From the NCBI RefSeq assembly GCF_002086815.1, contig NZ_MVID01000001.1:248001-312000 (forward strand): 64,000 nucleotides of DNA, written 5' to 3'. Each line of letters begins with the position of its first letter. The first letter of the stretch is position 1. Below the pieces are notes generated by a model that did no database searches, was not told the DNA's origin, and saw only the letters and a program-made list of their open reading frames with translations. This document shows, in pieces, positions 61,662 through 64,000 of the stretch. Both the position numbers and the translations under genes were made by a program. Source of the DNA: Mycolicibacterium parafortuitum (GTDB taxonomy: Bacteria > Actinomycetota > Actinomycetes > Mycobacteriales > Mycobacteriaceae).

Positions 61662-63300
61662 CCGCCTGTTCGCGGGCCCACCGGTAGTCGGCCTTGCCTG
61701 CCGGGCTGCGCTCGATGACCGGCCGGAACACCACGGCTTTCGGCAGTTTGTAGCGCGCGATCACCGTCGACGCATGCTCGATGAGGTCCTCGGCGGTGGC
61801 CTGCGCGCCGGTGGCCAGTGCGACGACGGCGACCACCTCCTGTCCCCAGCGCTCGCTGGGGCGGCCCGCGACCACCACGTCGGCGACGGCCGGATGCGAC
61901 GCGATCGCCGACTCGACCTCCTCGGCGAAGATCTTCTCGCCGCCGGAGTTGATCGTGACCGAGTCGCGGCCCAGCAGTTCGACGGCCCCATCGGCGAGGT
62001 GGCGCGCGCGGTCGCCGGGGATCGAGTAGCGCACCCCGTCGATGACGGGGAACGTCGCCGCGGTCTTCGTCGCGTCACCCTTGTAGCCGAGCGGAACGTA
62101 CCCGCGCTGCGCCAGCCATCCCATGTCCTCGTGACCGGGGCTCAGGATCGAGCCGAGATCCTCTGCCGCGACGAAGGTGTCGGGGCCCGCGGTGAACTTG
62201 CCGGTCGACACCGCACCGGGGGCCGACAGGTGCGTCATCTGCGCGCCGGTCTCCGAGGAGCCGACGCCGTCGACCACCATCAGGTTCTCCTTGACGTCGA
62301 TCAGACGCTGTTTGGCCGTCGGGGTCAGTTGGGCGCCGCCGTTGGCCACCACCGCCAGCGACGACAGGTCGGCGCTGGTGCGCTCGAACGCGTCGGCCAG
62401 TGGGCGCGCCATCGCGTCACCGACCACGGTCACGGCCAGCACCTTCTCCCGCTCGATCGTCGCGACCACGTCGTCGACGTCGAGATGGTCGGCGACCGCC
62501 GAGAACACCACGGTCTGGCCGGTGTTCATCGCGGTGAAGACGGCCCACTGGGCGGCGCCGTGCATCAGCGGCGGCAGCACCATCAGTGTCGACGTGGGAG
62601 CGTCGGCGCAACGGGTGGCGATGTCGTCGAGGGTCGAGACGAGCTCGCCGGTGTAGAGGCTGCGCCCGCCGAACGAGGTCATGAAGATGTCGTGCTGGCG
62701 CCACAGCACGCCCTTGGGCATGCCGGTGGTCCCGCCGGTGTAGAGCACGTACAGATCGTCGGGGGACGGCTCCACCGGCGGCGGGTCGGTGGGCCCGTCG
62801 GCCACGATGGATTCGTAATCGACTGCGCCGGGCAGCAGTTCGTTGCCGGAGTCGTCGGCGATCTGGATCAGCACCTTGAGCGCGGGAAGGTCGGGCAGCA
62901 CCTCGGCCAGCCGGGGTGCGAACGCGGCGTGGTAGAGCAGCGCGGTCGCGCCGGAGTCCGACAGCAGGTACTGCAGCTCGCTCTTGACGTAGCGGTAGTT
63001 CACGTTGAACGGCGCGACGCGGGCCCGCCAGGCGCCCAGCATGCCTTCGACGTACTCGGGGCCGTTGTGGGCGTAGATGCCGAGCAGGTCCTGCCCGGTC
63101 TCATGCCCCTGCAGCGCGCCGCGCTCGACATGGCAGCCGAGGCCCTGGGCGTGCAGGAACGTCGCCAGCCGATTCGAGCGCTCGATGATCTGCGAGTAGG
63201 TGAAGCGGCGCGATCCCTGGACGATGAACTCCCGATCGCCGATCACTGCGGCGATGGCATCGGCGGCGGCCGGGACGGTGAACTGAGTCGGCTCGGTCAT
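61648..63300 (-). CDS. acyl-CoA ligase, FadD19-like (AMP-forming)
   Basis: A 550-residue ligase. ATP loop YTGGTTGMPKGVLWRQ near 190, GVGSSETGAQM near 340, VTINSGGEKIFAEEVE near 445 and the end SPAGKADYRWAREQ with the catalytic Lys. It shares with the 44395 ligase the insert type HVERGALQGHETGQD, so the two are paralogues serving perhaps two acids of one pathway. ATG 63298-63300. A 95-bp gap separates it from the upstream Rieske gene; a TTGACC box stands in it on the minus strand. Confidence 0.92.
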   Translation of the reverse strand: MTEPTQFTVPAAADAIAAVIGDREFIVQGSRRFTYSQIIERSNRLATFLHAQGLGCHVERGALQGHETGQDLLGIYAHNGPEYVEGMLGAWRARVAPFNVNYRYVKSELQYLLSDSGATALLYHAAFAPRLAEVLPDLPALKVLIQIADDSGNELLPGAVDYESIVADGPTDPPPVEPSPDDLYVLYTGGTTGMPKGVLWRQHDIFMTSFGGRSLYTGELVSTLDDIATRCADAPTSTLMVLPPLMHGAAQWAVFTAMNTGQTVVFSAVADHLDVDDVVATIEREKVLAVTVVGDAMARPLADAFERTSADLSSLAVVANGGAQLTPTAKQRLIDVKENLMVVDGVGSSETGAQMTHLSAPGAVSTGKFTAGPDTFVAAEDLGSILSPGHEDMGWLAQRGYVPLGYKGDATKTAATFPVIDGVRYSIPGDRARHLADGAVELLGRDSVTINSGGEKIFAEEVESAIASHPAVADVVVAGRPSERWGQEVVAVVALATGAQATAEDLIEHASTVIARYKLPKAVVFRPVIERSPAGKADYRWAREQAVSAS

Positions 63301-63395
63301 GCGATGGACTCTAGACTGCCGCGTGCACGCCAGGTAGACAGATAGCGCAAAGTTGTATGGTCAAGGGCGCGCCCCGGGCTGGGCGAGCGGAATGC

Positions 63396-64000
63396 TCACC
63401 GGGTGGCCACGGGATCGCCGACCGGCGGCACCTCGTAGAACTGCTGGGCCCACTTACGCATCGCCATATAGGGTTTCGCGTCGATCTTGGCCAGCGGCGG
63501 GTTCTCGATGTACTTCTGGTGCTCCCAGATGTCGACGTCCTCCCACACCGTCTTGAGGAACTGGCGTTCGACCTTCTCGCGGACCTCCGGCGGGGGCACG
63601 TCCGACGTCTCGCCGGCCACCTTGGGCCACCAGATCGAATAGAACATGTCCGACACCTCGTCGTCGACCGGGGTGCACGCGAAGATCAGGCGGTGGTTAG
63701 ACGAGCCCTCGAACGCGCTCATCGCGAACCCGAGACCGCTGTAGTGGCTGTGGATCTTCAGCGCCATCTTGTCCGGGTCGTCGCTGCGTACATCGGGCCA
63801 GCCGGTCAGGAACCGCCACTCCTCGTCGACGTGCTCCCAGTGCAGACACACCGGGGTGACCGTCGCCTTGTGCACATACCGGAAATGCGAACTGTCCGGG
63901 CCGTTCTCGGCGACGATCTGCGGGTGCACGGGGATTCCGTCGGCACGCCGGGAGAACTCCGGGTACGGGCGGTAGTACGCGGCGGGGTCGGTCTCGAACT
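63396..64000 (-). CDS. KshA-like Rieske oxygenase, C-terminal part (5' end outside window)
   Basis: The minus-strand frame is open to the window edge, so only about 201 C-terminal residues are seen and the Rieske [2Fe-2S] domain is missing. The mononuclear iron site is in VAENGPDSSHFRYVH (Asn, Asp and two His). The end DVDIWEHQKYIENPPL...MRKWAQQFYEVP follows the pattern of 3-ketosteroid 9-alpha-hydroxylase KshA. With a KshB-type reductase it would hydroxylate a steroid- or terpenoid-like ring. It lies upstream of the FadD19-like ligase on the same strand. Confidence 0.87.
   Translation of the reverse strand, partial: FETDPAAYYRPYPEFSRRADGIPVHPQIVAENGPDSSHFRYVHKATVTPVCLHWEHVDEEWRFLTGWPDVRSDDPDKMALKIHSHYSGLGFAMSAFEGSSNHRLIFACTPVDDEVSDMFYSIWWPKVAGETSDVPPPEVREKVERQFLKTVWEDVDIWEHQKYIENPPLAKIDAKPYMAMRKWAQQFYEVPPVGDPVATR

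Overview
The window looks like a chromosomal stretch of a fast-growing mycobacterium (Mycolicibacterium-like). This rests on high G+C, dense GTG/TTG starts and ATGA/GTGA gene overlaps. It also rests on recognisable mycobacterial proteins: a Rv1354c/DcpA-type GAF-GGDEF-EAL protein next to a Rv1355c/MoeY-type E1-nitroreductase fusion, an HtdZ (Rv0130)-type dehydratase, a DUF5994 protein, FadD19-like acyl-CoA ligases, a mycofactocin-type SDR and a KshA-like Rieske oxygenase. No tRNA, rRNA, CRISPR array, insertion sequence or prophage gene was seen.

Layout. 1-8.5 kb is mixed regulatory and stress genes: the end of a LuxR-type regulator, a CRP paralogue, a nucleotidyltransferase-like protein, an EEP-family phosphatase/nuclease, a sulfotransferase divergent from a TetR gene with a DUF1214 protein, an alpha/beta-hydrolase broken by a 17-bp near-duplication, and a tandem universal stress protein with a likely DosR box upstream. 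8.5-10.9 kb is a heteromeric acyl-CoA dehydrogenase pair. 11-16.6 kb holds a degenerate flavoprotein-like protein, then dcpA, moeY and a conserved unknown in one minus-strand operon. 16.6-17.4 kb is an AT-rich non-coding gap. 17.4-20.2 kb is htdZ, a flavin monooxygenase and a hydrolase.

20.2-64 kb is almost entirely acyl-CoA catabolism: SDRs, acyl-CoA dehydrogenases, six crotonase-fold proteins, three thiolase-fold proteins, five acyl-CoA ligases, two class III CoA-transferases, two aldehyde dehydrogenases, two P450s, a molybdopterin oxidoreductase, a DapA-fold aldolase, two amidohydrolase-fold proteins and, cut by the window edge, a KshA-like Rieske oxygenase. It divides into a left block under a GntR gene (20.2-27.5 kb), a middle block with a second GntR gene (28.6-38.5 kb) and a right block with a TetR gene (38.6-64 kb). 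A likely logic is oxidation by P450/Rieske/Mo enzymes, oxidation of alcohols and aldehydes by SDR and ALDH, CoA activation by FadD-type ligases, then beta-oxidation and C-C or ring cleavage by dehydrogenases, crotonases, hydrolases, aldolase and thiolases. The mix resembles steroid or terpenoid degradation, but the substrate is not known from the sequence.

The main non-coding signal is a palindrome, ACTGTAA-N3-TTACAGT, at four promoters of the right block (39.54, 56.40, 59.26 and 59.33 kb), including the promoter region shared with the block's own TetR gene. Other notable items are a separate 21-bp palindrome at 22.3 kb, near-identical 63-bp hairpin elements between two convergent gene pairs 16.5 kb apart, and several enzymes that keep their family fold but have lost canonical catalytic residues.
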